Shown: piece after piece, positions 1 through 7,301 of the stretch | Layout of the letters: each line of letters starts with the position of its first letter | How positions within the stretch are numbered: the stretch's first letter is position 1 | Assembly (NCBI GenBank): GCA_036000105.1 | Contig: DASYGE010000012.1 | Span: 372,001-436,000 of the forward strand | Source of the DNA: DASUBN01 sp036000105 | GTDB taxonomy: Bacteria; Pseudomonadota; Gammaproteobacteria; Natronospirales; REEB76 | Reading direction: 5' to 3' | Length of the DNA: 64,000 nucleotides | Notes under the pieces: model-generated | Database searches by the model: none | What the model saw: the letters and a program-made list of their open reading frames with translations, nothing else | Told to the model about the DNA's origin: nothing | Made by a program: the position numbers and the translations under genes

Positions 1-798
1 GCTGGCGCGCGCCGGTTGCACGCCGAGCAGACCGCCTGGCAGACCATCGAGATCTACGAGACCGAGACCTTCGGCACCCTCATGGTCATAGACGGCTGCG
101 TCATGGTCACCGACCGCGACAGCTTCATCTACCACGAGATGCTGGTCCACCCCGTGCTCTTCGCCCATCCCTCCCCCCGGCGCGTGCTGATATTCGGTGG
201 CGGCGACTGCGGCACCTTGCGGGAAGTGTTGCGCCACAAGGGGGTGGAGTCGGTGGTGCAGGCCGAACTTGACGAACGTGTGACACGCCTGGCGGAGCTG
301 TACTTCCCCGAACTCTGCGAGGCCAACGCCGATGGGCGGGCCGAGCTCTGGTTCGGTGACGGGGTGCAGCGCATAGCCGATGCCCGGGACGAGAGCCTGG
401 ACGTGATCATCATCGACAGCACGGATCCCGTGGGGCCGTCGGAGGGGAGCTTCTCGGAGCAGTTCTACCGGGACTGCCGGCGCATCCTGCGGCCGGAGGG
501 GCTCTTGGTGCAGCAGACCGAATCGCCGTTCCTGTATGCAGACACCATCTGCGACACCCACCAAGCGCTCCGGGCCGCGGGTTTCGCCGACAGCCGCACG
601 CTCACCTTCCCCCAGCCGACTTTCCCGTCCGGCTGGTGGTCAGCGACGTTGGCGAAGAAAGATGGGAGGTTGAACAGTTTCCGGCGGCGCGACGCGGAGG
701 AGAAACTCTTCTCCACCCACTATTACTCCGCCGCCATCCACGAGACGGCTTTCGTGCTGCCGCCTTTCCTGAGAGACGCCCTCGCTACGATCCGCTGA
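1..798 (+). CDS. speE: Spermidine synthase, 5' end cut by the window
   Basis: Transfers an aminopropyl group from decarboxylated S-adenosylmethionine to putrescine in the cytoplasm. The frame is open to the left edge, so the true start lies outside the window; the TTG at 16 is not needed as a start. Visible family features are the DEFIYHEM-like stretch (here DSFIYHEML), the nucleotide-binding GGGDCGTLREV motif, the catalytic-region IIIDSTDPVGP motif and the C-terminal YYSAAIHETAFVLP block. The visible part is about 265 residues against a usual 280-290, so only some 20 residues are missing. The glycine loop has Cys where E. coli SpeE has Gly or Ala. The family is certain; substrate specificity (spermidine versus another polyamine) is inferred. 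Confidence 0.93.
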   Translation, partial: AGARRLHAEQTAWQTIEIYETETFGTLMVIDGCVMVTDRDSFIYHEMLVHPVLFAHPSPRRVLIFGGGDCGTLREVLRHKGVESVVQAELDERVTRLAELYFPELCEANADGRAELWFGDGVQRIADARDESLDVIIIDSTDPVGPSEGSFSEQFYRDCRRILRPEGLLVQQTESPFLYADTICDTHQALRAAGFADSRTLTFPQPTFPSGWWSATLAKKDGRLNSFRRRDAEEKLFSTHYYSAAIHETAFVLPPFLRDALATIR

Positions 799-810
799 GT
801 TCGAGCTGGC

Positions 811-1284
811 TCAGGTATTGCCGCCGCCGCAACTCTTGGCTATCTGGTCCTGCATCTGCTGTTCTTGTTTCGCGCGATCGTCATCCGAGACATAGGTCTT
901 GTTGCCCTGGGCGTCCACGGTGGCCACCCGCCCGCTCTGCTGCAACACCGCAAGCCGTTGCTGCAGCACGTCGCAGATCTGCTTCTTCTGCTGTTGTGCT
1001 TGGGCGGCTTTCGCTGCCTGTTCCTGGGTCTTTTGGTCCTGCTTGTCCTTGTCTTGCAGCTGCTGCGCCAGGTTCTGCTCGTTCTGCAGAGTGGTGGGGT
1101 CCGGCGCCGGCGGGTTGATGTTCACCGTCTGGGCGTTCACGTCGGTGCTCGACGGCGGTGTCTGGGAGTAATGCACGTGGCCGTCCTTGTCCACCCAGCG
1201 ATAGACCTGGTCGGCGGAAGCGGCCATGCCCATGGCGCACAGCAACAGGGCGGCGGAGATCAGCAGGGGGATACGCATGTTCAT
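811..1284 (-). CDS. DUF4124 domain periplasmic protein
   Basis: 157 residues. It has a signal peptide (MRIPLLISAALLL...ASA) followed by the DUF4124 signature DQVYRWVDKDGHVHYSQTPP. The rest is a Gln/Lys/Ala-rich, probably coiled-coil segment (about residues 65-105) and a Cys near each end of the tail. The start at 1284 is preferred over a GTG at 1287 because GGGAGG lies about 8 bases upstream; this ATG overlaps the upstream gene's TGA (TGATG), so the two are translationally coupled. DUF4124 proteins are common secreted proteins of gammaproteobacteria with no assigned function. It is a diverged paralogue of the next gene. Confidence 0.85.
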   Translation of the reverse strand: MNMRIPLLISAALLLCAMGMAASADQVYRWVDKDGHVHYSQTPPSSTDVNAQTVNINPPAPDPTTLQNEQNLAQQLQDKDKQDQKTQEQAAKAAQAQQQKKQICDVLQQRLAVLQQSGRVATVDAQGNKTYVSDDDRAKQEQQMQDQIAKSCGGGNT

Positions 1285-1712
1285 CACTGGCCTCCCGGCC
1301 CGCAGGCCTGGCGTACGTAATCGCGAGCATCGTCCAGAGCCTTCTGCATATCCTGTACCGAGAGCTTCTGCTTCTGGCCCTTGTCGTCCACCTGATAGAG
1401 GCTGTCCGCGTGCAGGTATTTGAACAAGCGATCGCGGCCTGCCTTGCAGGCGGGTGAATCGGCCTGTGTGGGCGTGACCAATCCGGTGTCGGCCGCGGCC
1501 GACGAAGTGGCGCTGGCGGCGGCCGGCGCGGTGCTGGGGTTGGGCAGGGAGCCGCTGTTCACTATGGGGAGCTGTTTGGCATCGCTGCTATGGGGTTCGG
1601 TGCTGTAATGCACCACGCCCTGAGCATCCACCCACTTATATATAGGCGTATCGCCCCAGGCGGCGGGCGCCAGTATGCACATGCCGATGAAGAGAGCGAA
1701 AAGGGTTCTCAT
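1284..1712 (-). CDS. DUF4124 domain periplasmic protein
   Basis: 142 residues with an N-terminal signal peptide (cleavage likely after PAAWG) and a DUF4124 core, DTPIYKWVDAQGVVHYSTEP. A low-complexity Ala/Ser linker follows, then a C-terminal part with two Cys residues (SPACKAG and RQACGPGG). A GAGGAG ribosome binding site precedes the ATG. It is the first gene of a two-gene minus-strand operon with the overlapping DUF4124 paralogue, suggesting local duplication. Function is unknown; an envelope role is inferred from the signal peptide only. Confidence 0.85.
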   Translation of the reverse strand: MRTLFALFIGMCILAPAAWGDTPIYKWVDAQGVVHYSTEPHSSDAKQLPIVNSGSLPNPSTAPAAASATSSAAADTGLVTPTQADSPACKAGRDRLFKYLHADSLYQVDDKGQKQKLSVQDMQKALDDARDYVRQACGPGGQ

Positions 1713-1737
1713 GCTTGCTGACTCCTCACTGTACTGG

Positions 1738-2076
1738 CTAAATCGCCTCCGCGCCGGTCTCGCCGGTGCGGATGCGGATGGCCTGATCCAGCTGATACAC
1801 GAATATCTTGCCGTCGCCGATCTTGCCGGTCTTGGCGGCGTTCATGATGGCCTCGATCACCCGGTCCAGCAGGTCGTCAGGGATCGCGAGCTCGATCTTC
1901 ACTTTGGGCAGGAAATCCACTACGTATTCCGCGCCGCGGTAGAGTTCGGTGTGGCCTTTCTGACGGCCGAAGCCCTTCACCTCGGTGACGGTGATGCCCT
2001 GCACCCCGATGTCCGAGAGCGCCTCGCGCACGTCATCCAGTTTGAATGGCTTAATCACCGCGGCGACCATCTTCAT
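1738..2076 (-). CDS. glnK: Nitrogen regulatory protein P-II
   Basis: A 112-residue PII signal transducer, which reads ATP/ADP and 2-oxoglutarate and controls glutamine synthetase adenylylation, NtrB or AmtB. The start at MKMVAAVIKPFK is chosen because it gives exactly the family length; an in-frame ATG seven codons upstream would add a non-conserved tail. The T-loop contains TELYRGAEYVVDF with the uridylylation Tyr (Y51), and the C-terminal RIRTGETGAEAI matches the PROSITE signature region. No amtB is adjacent, so whether it is GlnB or GlnK by function cannot be decided; the symbol is provisional. It is divergent from ubiK. Confidence 0.92.
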   Translation of the reverse strand: MKMVAAVIKPFKLDDVREALSDIGVQGITVTEVKGFGRQKGHTELYRGAEYVVDFLPKVKIELAIPDDLLDRVIEAIMNAAKTGKIGDGKIFVYQLDQAIRIRTGETGAEAI

Positions 2077-2217
2077 ATAGGCATAAACCTCGGGCAAACG
2101 GCCAAAATCCGCCCGTTCTCGGGGCTTTCCCTACAGTCTAACACCCCGCCCCCGGCGGGCTTCCACGAGCCTATATACTGATAACATAAAGTTATAACGC
2201 ACCCGCGAGGGCCGCCG

Positions 2218-2496
2218 ATGACGCTCGATCCCAAGATGCTGGATGACTTGGCCCGCAAGCTGGCCGACGCCGTGCCGCCGGGGCTCAAGGACCTGAAGGC
2301 GGACCTGGAGCGCAACTTCCGCGCCATGCTGCAGGCTACCTTGGGCAAGCTTGATCTCGTGACCCGCGAGGAGTTCGATGTGCAGGCGGGGGTCTTGTCC
2401 CGCACCCGTGAGAAGCTGGAGGAACTGTCCCAGCGTCTGGCGGAGCTGGAGACGGCGCTGGCTGCCCAAGAACAGGAACGGGGCGGCCGGAACTGA
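2218..2496 (+). CDS. ubiK: Ubiquinone biosynthesis accessory factor UbiK (BMFP/YqiC family)
   Basis: 92 residues, matching the small BMFP family. The N-terminal half (residues 1-45) is predicted amphipathic helix, and the C-terminal half is a heptad-rich coiled coil (VLSRTREKLEELSQRLAELETALA). In E. coli UbiK binds UbiJ and assists the soluble ubiquinone-synthesis metabolon under aerobic conditions. It lies 29 bases upstream of comM on the same strand and probably shares its transcript. The neighbourhood PII - ubiK - comM is a common arrangement in related bacteria. Confidence 0.85.
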   Translation: MTLDPKMLDDLARKLADAVPPGLKDLKADLERNFRAMLQATLGKLDLVTREEFDVQAGVLSRTREKLEELSQRLAELETALAAQEQERGGRN

Positions 2497-2525
2497 CATT
2501 TTCCCGGTCATAAGGGTCTGTTGGG

Positions 2526-4037
2526 ATGCTCGCCAAGATATTCAGTCGCGCACAAGCGGGAGTAGACGCCCCCGCGGTGACCGTCGAAGTACACCAGTCC
2601 AACGGCCTACCGGGTCTTGCCATCGTCGGCCTCCCCGAAGCAGCGGTGCGCGAGAGCAAGGACAGGGTCAGAAGCGCCCTCATCAATTCCCGTTTCGATT
2701 TCCCGGCGCGCAAGCTCACGGTGAACCTCGCACCGGCGGACCTGCCGAAGGAAGGAGGGCGCTTCGACCTGCCTATTGCCCTCGGCATACTCGTGGCTTC
2801 GGGGCAGCTGGCCCAGGAGCCGCTCGCCGACATGGAATTCCTGGGCGAGCTTTCCTTGAGCGGCGAACTGCGGCCCGTGCGCGGCGCACTGCCGGCGGCA
2901 CTCAAGGCACGCTCCGCCGGACGCGAGTTGCTGCTGCCCCTGGAGAACGCCGACGAAGCCGCCTTGGTCTCGGGGGTGACGGTGTTCGGCGCGCGGCATA
3001 TTCTGGACGTATGCGCGCACCTCACCGGCCGGCAGCGGCTCACGCCGCACGTCTCGGCGTTGGCTTCCCATCGCCCGCACTATGAGGATCTGGCCGACGT
3101 GCGCGGTCAGCATCAGGCGAAGCGCGCCCTCGAGATCGCCGCCGCCGGCGCCCACTCACTCCTGTTCGTGGGGCCGCCGGGTACTGGCAAGAGCATGCTG
3201 GCAAGCCGGCTGCCGGGCATCCTGCCGCCCATGACCGAGGACGAGGCCTTGGAGAGCGCCGCTGTCGCCTCCATCAGCGACTCAGGGTTCAGCGCCGGAC
3301 TCTGGCGCAAGCGCCCTTACAGGAACCCCCATCACACGGCTTCAGCCGTGGCCCTGGTGGGCGGCGGCTCCTTCCCGCGCCCCGGTGAGATATCCCTCGC
3401 CCATCATGGGATATTATTTTTGGATGAATTGCCGGAATTCGACCGGCGCGTGCTGGAAGTACTGCGTGAACCGCTCGAGAGCGGCGCCATCGTGGTGTCC
3501 CGCGCGGCGCGCCAGGCGGAGTTCCCCGCCGCCTTCCAGCTCATCGCCGCTATGAACCCCTGCCCCTGCGGTTATCTCGGCGATCCTTCCGGGCGCTGCC
3601 ATTGCAGCCTAGAACAGGTGCAGCGTTATCGAGCGCGCATCTCAGGCCCCTTGCTCGATCGCATCGACCTGCACGTGGAAGCGCCGCGAGTGGCGCGGGA
3701 AGCCCTGCGGCCCGACACGCCGCCGGACGGCGACACCAGCGAACAGGTGGCGGCGCGGGTAAGCGCAACCCGGGAACGGCAGCTGGTGCGCGGCAAGAAA
3801 CCCAATGCGCGGTTGAGCACCCGTGAGATCAACAAACACTGCAAACCGGATGCCGCCGGGCAGCAACTCCTGGAGCGGGCCATGGAGCAGCTCGGGTTAT
3901 CGGCGCGCGCGTATCACCGCATCCTGAAAGTCGCGCGCACCATCGCCGATCTGGCCGGGAGCGAGACGGTGATGAGCGCGCATGTGGCGGAGGCGGTGAG
4001 TTATCGGGTCTTGGACAGGCACAAAACTCTCGTCTGA
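2526..4037 (+). CDS. comM: YifB/ComM-family AAA+ ATPase (Mg-chelatase-like)
   Basis: 503 residues, full length for the family. It has the N-terminal ChlI-like domain (residues 1-170), then the AAA+ core with Walker A GPPGTGKSMLA, Walker B ILFLDELPEF and the conserved NPCPCGYLGD segment, and a C-terminal Mg_chelatase_C domain. ComM is a hexameric helicase that drives branch migration during natural transformation in Vibrio and Acinetobacter; the same family is widespread in non-competent bacteria. It sits downstream of ubiK. The assignment is by family motif; competence in this organism is not shown. Confidence 0.93.
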   Translation: MLAKIFSRAQAGVDAPAVTVEVHQSNGLPGLAIVGLPEAAVRESKDRVRSALINSRFDFPARKLTVNLAPADLPKEGGRFDLPIALGILVASGQLAQEPLADMEFLGELSLSGELRPVRGALPAALKARSAGRELLLPLENADEAALVSGVTVFGARHILDVCAHLTGRQRLTPHVSALASHRPHYEDLADVRGQHQAKRALEIAAAGAHSLLFVGPPGTGKSMLASRLPGILPPMTEDEALESAAVASISDSGFSAGLWRKRPYRNPHHTASAVALVGGGSFPRPGEISLAHHGILFLDELPEFDRRVLEVLREPLESGAIVVSRAARQAEFPAAFQLIAAMNPCPCGYLGDPSGRCHCSLEQVQRYRARISGPLLDRIDLHVEAPRVAREALRPDTPPDGDTSEQVAARVSATRERQLVRGKKPNARLSTREINKHCKPDAAGQQLLERAMEQLGLSARAYHRILKVARTIADLAGSETVMSAHVAEAVSYRVLDRHKTLV

Positions 4038-4077
4038 AGCGACTTTGATATCTGCCAGATGATCCTGGATCGGGCTA

Positions 4078-4536
4078 TCAGGGATCTTCTGTTGCAAGCA
4101 CGGTCTGTTGGGCGAAGAACACACGCCATTGTCCGTTTTTCCAAACGTAGTAATCGGCGAAGCGCATGGACCGCGGTTTCCCATCCACGATCTTCGGCAG
4201 GGAGATGCCGTAAGCCACTGCTACGTCGTCGTGCATATGCACCGTGAGCTTGGGCATCGCGGGCATGGGCAAGTCCTTGCCTTTGTTCTTCGCTGCCAGC
4301 TACAACTCACCGTCCAACCCTTCAGTGCTGCCGTCCTTCAGGAGCTCGACGAAATCGGGCGTCAGCAGGCACTGTTCGAACGCGGTATCACCCTTCAGGA
4401 AGGCGAGTGTCCAGGCCATCTCCAGCCTTTCGATCGTCTGAGAGTCTTTCGCTTCACCCGGTTTCAGACATGCAGCCCCTGCCGTATCGGCGATCAGGCA
4501 GGCGGCCAGCAAGAATGTCAGGTGGTGGTATTTCAT
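4078..4536 (-). pseudogene. DUF4440/NTF2-like secreted protein interrupted by an in-frame TAG
   Basis: The start at 4536 gives a signal peptide (MKYHHLTFLLAACLIADTAGA) followed by an NTF2-like fold: helix TIERLEMAWTLAFLKGDTAFEQCLLTPDFVEL. Translation then meets TAG at 4300-4302, and the very same frame continues for 73 codons with the remaining strands (LTVHMHDDVAVAYG, RFADYYVWKNGQWRVFFAQQT), ending at 4078. The two halves together make one normal 152-residue DUF4440-type domain, so the break is a single nonsense change, not a frameshift. It may be a recent pseudogene, a readthrough codon or a base error. DUF4440 proteins have no single function. Confidence 0.8.
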
Positions 4537-4822
4537 GGCTGATTCACGGCCAGGAACCGGTGGCTGATATGCATAAAGAGAGCCGAGGCTGAAGCTGCCA
4601 CACAAGGGCGCTGATGGTATGGACAGGCGCAGCACCGATAAATTCCCCGGGAATACACATATTTGTGCCTGGGGGCCACAATCCCTTGTGCCGCCTGCCC
4701 GGAATCCTCTCTAATGGCTCTCCGATTTAAGGTGCCGTAGCGAATCTGACGCGTTTCCGGTCCGGTAGTCCCCCATCTGTTTCGCGATCGAGCATCAACT
4801 CATTCTTTTCAGGAGTCATCCC

Positions 4823-6381
4823 ATGAACCGTCTGCAGATCCTCTGCATCCTATTACTGGGCCTCTCCGGCCCGGCCTTCGCCGCCGGTGACGCGAAGCCC
4901 GCAGCCAGCCCCGCGGCTCCGGCCACCACCGACCAGCAGTCCGCCACCCAGGGTTCCGTGACGGTGGGGGGCAACAACATCGCCTACACCGCGAACGCCG
5001 GTACCCTGGTGCTCAGGAACGACAAGGGCGATCCCACCGCCAGCATGTCTTACGTGGCGTACTTCGCCAACGGCAAGGAAGCGGCTAACCGCCCCGTCAT
5101 GTTCATCTACAACGGCGGTCCCGGATCCTCCACCATCTGGCTGCATATGGCCTCCTTCGGCCCGAAGCGTGTGTTGCTCGGCGATGGCGAGCACAGCGCT
5201 CCGCCTTCCTACAAGCTGGTGAACAACGAATACAGCTTGCTGGATGCCACCGACCTCGTGTTCGTGGATGCCGTGGGCACGGGCTTCGGCCGCGTGCTGG
5301 ATAAAGACGCTGGCGGCAAGGGTGAAGCCAAAGACTTCTACGGAGTGGACCAGGACGGCAAGGCTTTCACCCAGTTCATCGAGCGCTTCCTCACCAAGTA
5401 CAGCCGCTGGAACTCGCCCAAGTATCTGTTCGGCGAGAGCTATGGCACGCCGCGCACGGCAGTGGTATCCAACGACCTGGTGAACGACGCCGTGGACCTG
5501 AACGGCGTGATCCTCCTGTCCGCCATCCTCAACTTCGACCTGAATGCGGACAACCCCAACAGCAACCCGGGCGTGGACCTACCCTATGCGGTGATGTTAC
5601 CCACCTTCGCGTCCGCCGCCTGGTATCACCACAAGCTGCCGAACCAGCCTGCGGAACTGGCGCCGTTCCTGAAGGAAGTGGAGCATTTCGCCATGACCGA
5701 CTATCTCGCGGCCCTGAACGCGGGTTCGGACCTGGATGACGCCACCAAGCAGCAGATCGCCGAGAAGCTGCATAATTACACCGGGTTGCCGGCGGCTTAC
5801 TGGGTGAAGGCGGACCTGCGCGTGGTCGGCCCACAGTTCGAGCAGCAGCTGATGCTGGATTCCGACCAGACCACGGGTCGTTTCGATACCCGCTATTCCG
5901 GTCCGGTCATCGATCCCCTGGCTGAGTTCGCGAACTACGATCCGCAGTCGGCTTCCATCGGCTCGCCCATCGTCTCGGTGTTCAACGACTATGAGCGCAG
6001 CACCCGCAAGTTCGGTCAGGACATGACTTACCTGCCGGTCAGCAACGACATCGGCAACGCCTGGGACTTTAAGCATCAGCCCCCGGCGCTCCGATCCCGC
6101 TGCCCCAGACCACCAACGTGATGCCAGACTTGGCCTCGGCCATGTCCCAGAACCCCACCATGAAGGTGTTGCTGAACGCGGGTTACTATGACCTGGCCAC
6201 GCCGTATTATTCGGCGGTCTATGTCATGCACCACCTGCCCATGCCGGACTCGCTGCAGAAGAACATCAGTTATGCGTTCTATCCGGCGGGCCACATGGTG
6301 TACGTGAACATCCCGAGCCTCAAGATGCTGCACGACAACGTAGCCAAATTCATCGCTTCCAGCCACGGCTCGGGTAACTGA
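4823..6381 (+). pseudogene. Serine carboxypeptidase (peptidase S10) with a one-base frameshift
   Basis: Signal peptide (residues 1-20), then an S10 carboxypeptidase-like alpha/beta hydrolase. The oxyanion region FIYNGGPGSS is near residue 100, and the nucleophile is Ser206 in FGESYGTPR. The first frame runs to 6121 but becomes nonsense after about 6080, where the family sequence continues in another frame: PGAPIPLPQ, then the acid motif NAGYYDLATPYY and the His motif AGHMVYVNIPS, ending at 6381. Restoring one C in the CCCCC run at 6080-6084 joins the halves into a 519-residue enzyme with the full Ser-Asp-His triad. It could be a true recent mutation or a homopolymer error; the rest of the gene shows no decay. 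Confidence 0.85.
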
Positions 6382-6410
6382 GCACCGAAATCCGTGGCAA
6401 GCGGACGATG

Positions 6411-6448
6411 CCGGCCGTGTGCCTTCCCGGTACACGGCCGGTCTTTTA
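6411..6448 (+). terminator. Rho-independent terminator after the S10 peptidase
   Basis: A perfect 10-bp stem, CCGGCCGTGT (6411-6420) paired with 6432-6441, with an 11-base loop and a T-rich tail (TCTTTTA). It lies 30 bases after the peptidase stop. Confidence 0.8.
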
Positions 6449-6474
6449 TATGACGTAGGGTTTAAGCTCGAGGC

Positions 6475-6756
6475 ATGGATTGGTGCGTGTACATGATCGA
6501 ATGCGCGAGCGGCGCCTATTACACGGGTTCCACCCCGGACCTGGAGAAGCGGTTCCGTCTGCATCAAGCGGGCAAGGGCGCGCGCTACACCCGCATGGAC
6601 AAGCCGCGACGCATCGTGGCGGTGGAGGCCTGCGTCTCCAGGAGCGAGGCCTTGAAACTGGAGGCTGCGCTGAAGCGGCTGCCGCGTCCGGCCAAGACGG
6701 CATGGATCAAGCAGCATGCCTACCGCCCGGAGCGGCGCCAGCTCAAGGTGGGATGA
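6475..6756 (+). CDS. GIY-YIG nuclease superfamily protein (UPF0213/YhbQ type)
   Basis: 93 residues, a single GIY-YIG domain. The first strand WCVYMIECASGAYYTGST carries the VYMIE/YYTGST version of the GIY...YIG motif, followed by DLEKRFRLHQAGKGARYTR with the conserved Arg and His, and EALKLEAALKRLPR with the catalytic-type Glu. This is the small stand-alone class represented by E. coli YhbQ, whose cellular role is poorly defined (DNA nuclease activity reported for some members). It starts soon after the preceding terminator and appears monocistronic. Confidence 0.87.
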   Translation: MDWCVYMIECASGAYYTGSTPDLEKRFRLHQAGKGARYTRMDKPRRIVAVEACVSRSEALKLEAALKRLPRPAKTAWIKQHAYRPERRQLKVG

Positions 6757-7301
6757 AGCGGCTTTGCACTTTAATATTGCGAAGAGTTACCGGTCTGCAA
6801 CGCGAAATCAGCTGCGCCTACGGCCCGGCAAGCGCAGGGCTTGAGGCATATGTCACTGGAATCCAGGCGTTTATCTCCAGCGTGCGGTCTAAGCCGTTGA
6901 TTCTGATATATTTATATACAGGTGGGTTTTGCGACGTACCTAGGGCTCCGACTCGCCCCCGAGTGCCTGCGTATGCTCGGGCAGGGTCGCGTGTCTGGCG
7001 CCTGGCTTGCAGGGTATGCGAATTCCACTTATTCTTTGCCGCCTTTTGCCTGTCTCGTGCATCATCTTGTTTAGGTGCCGCCAGCCGACCCGAAGTGAAC
7101 CCTTTTGGCTGCTAAGCGTTTGACTGGAAAGGAAGGACAGCTCGGCCGTCCAGGTGGAGCTATTCCCCGTCCTTCTTGCATTTGAAGGTCCGGAATCCTA
7201 AAGGGTCCGGCAAGAGTCTTGGATAGGCAAGGGACAGATAATCGCCAGGCGACCACTGACCGGTCCCCGGCGAACCACGCAAGAACCGCTAGGAGAATGA
7301 T
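6757..7301 (+). other. Long leader/intergenic region upstream of the FG-GAP protein
   Basis: 545 bases without a convincing gene. It holds an AT-rich patch (about 6897-6920), a sigma54-like element at 6996-7011, and several short inverted repeats between 7120 and 7205. These include GGAAGGAC/GTCCTTC arms and a GGTCCGGAATCC...GGGTCCGG pair. The AGGAG at 7291-7295 serves the GTG start at 7302. I found no match to the cyclic-di-GMP, cobalamin or other riboswitch cores I could check by eye. Confidence 0.5.
6996..7011 (+). promoter_or_regulatory. Possible sigma54 (-24/-12) promoter
   Basis: TGGCGCCTGGCTTGCA has GG and GC at the spacing of the RpoN consensus (TGGCAC-N5-TTGC), with one mismatch in the -24 box. 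It points toward the FG-GAP gene about 290 bases downstream. A single eye-found match in high-GC DNA is weak evidence. Confidence 0.3.

Noticed and set aside
6757..7301. Cyclic-di-GMP or other riboswitch in the long leader
   Set aside because: I looked for GEMM core elements (CAAACC, GAAAG, GACGCAAAGCC) and did not find them.
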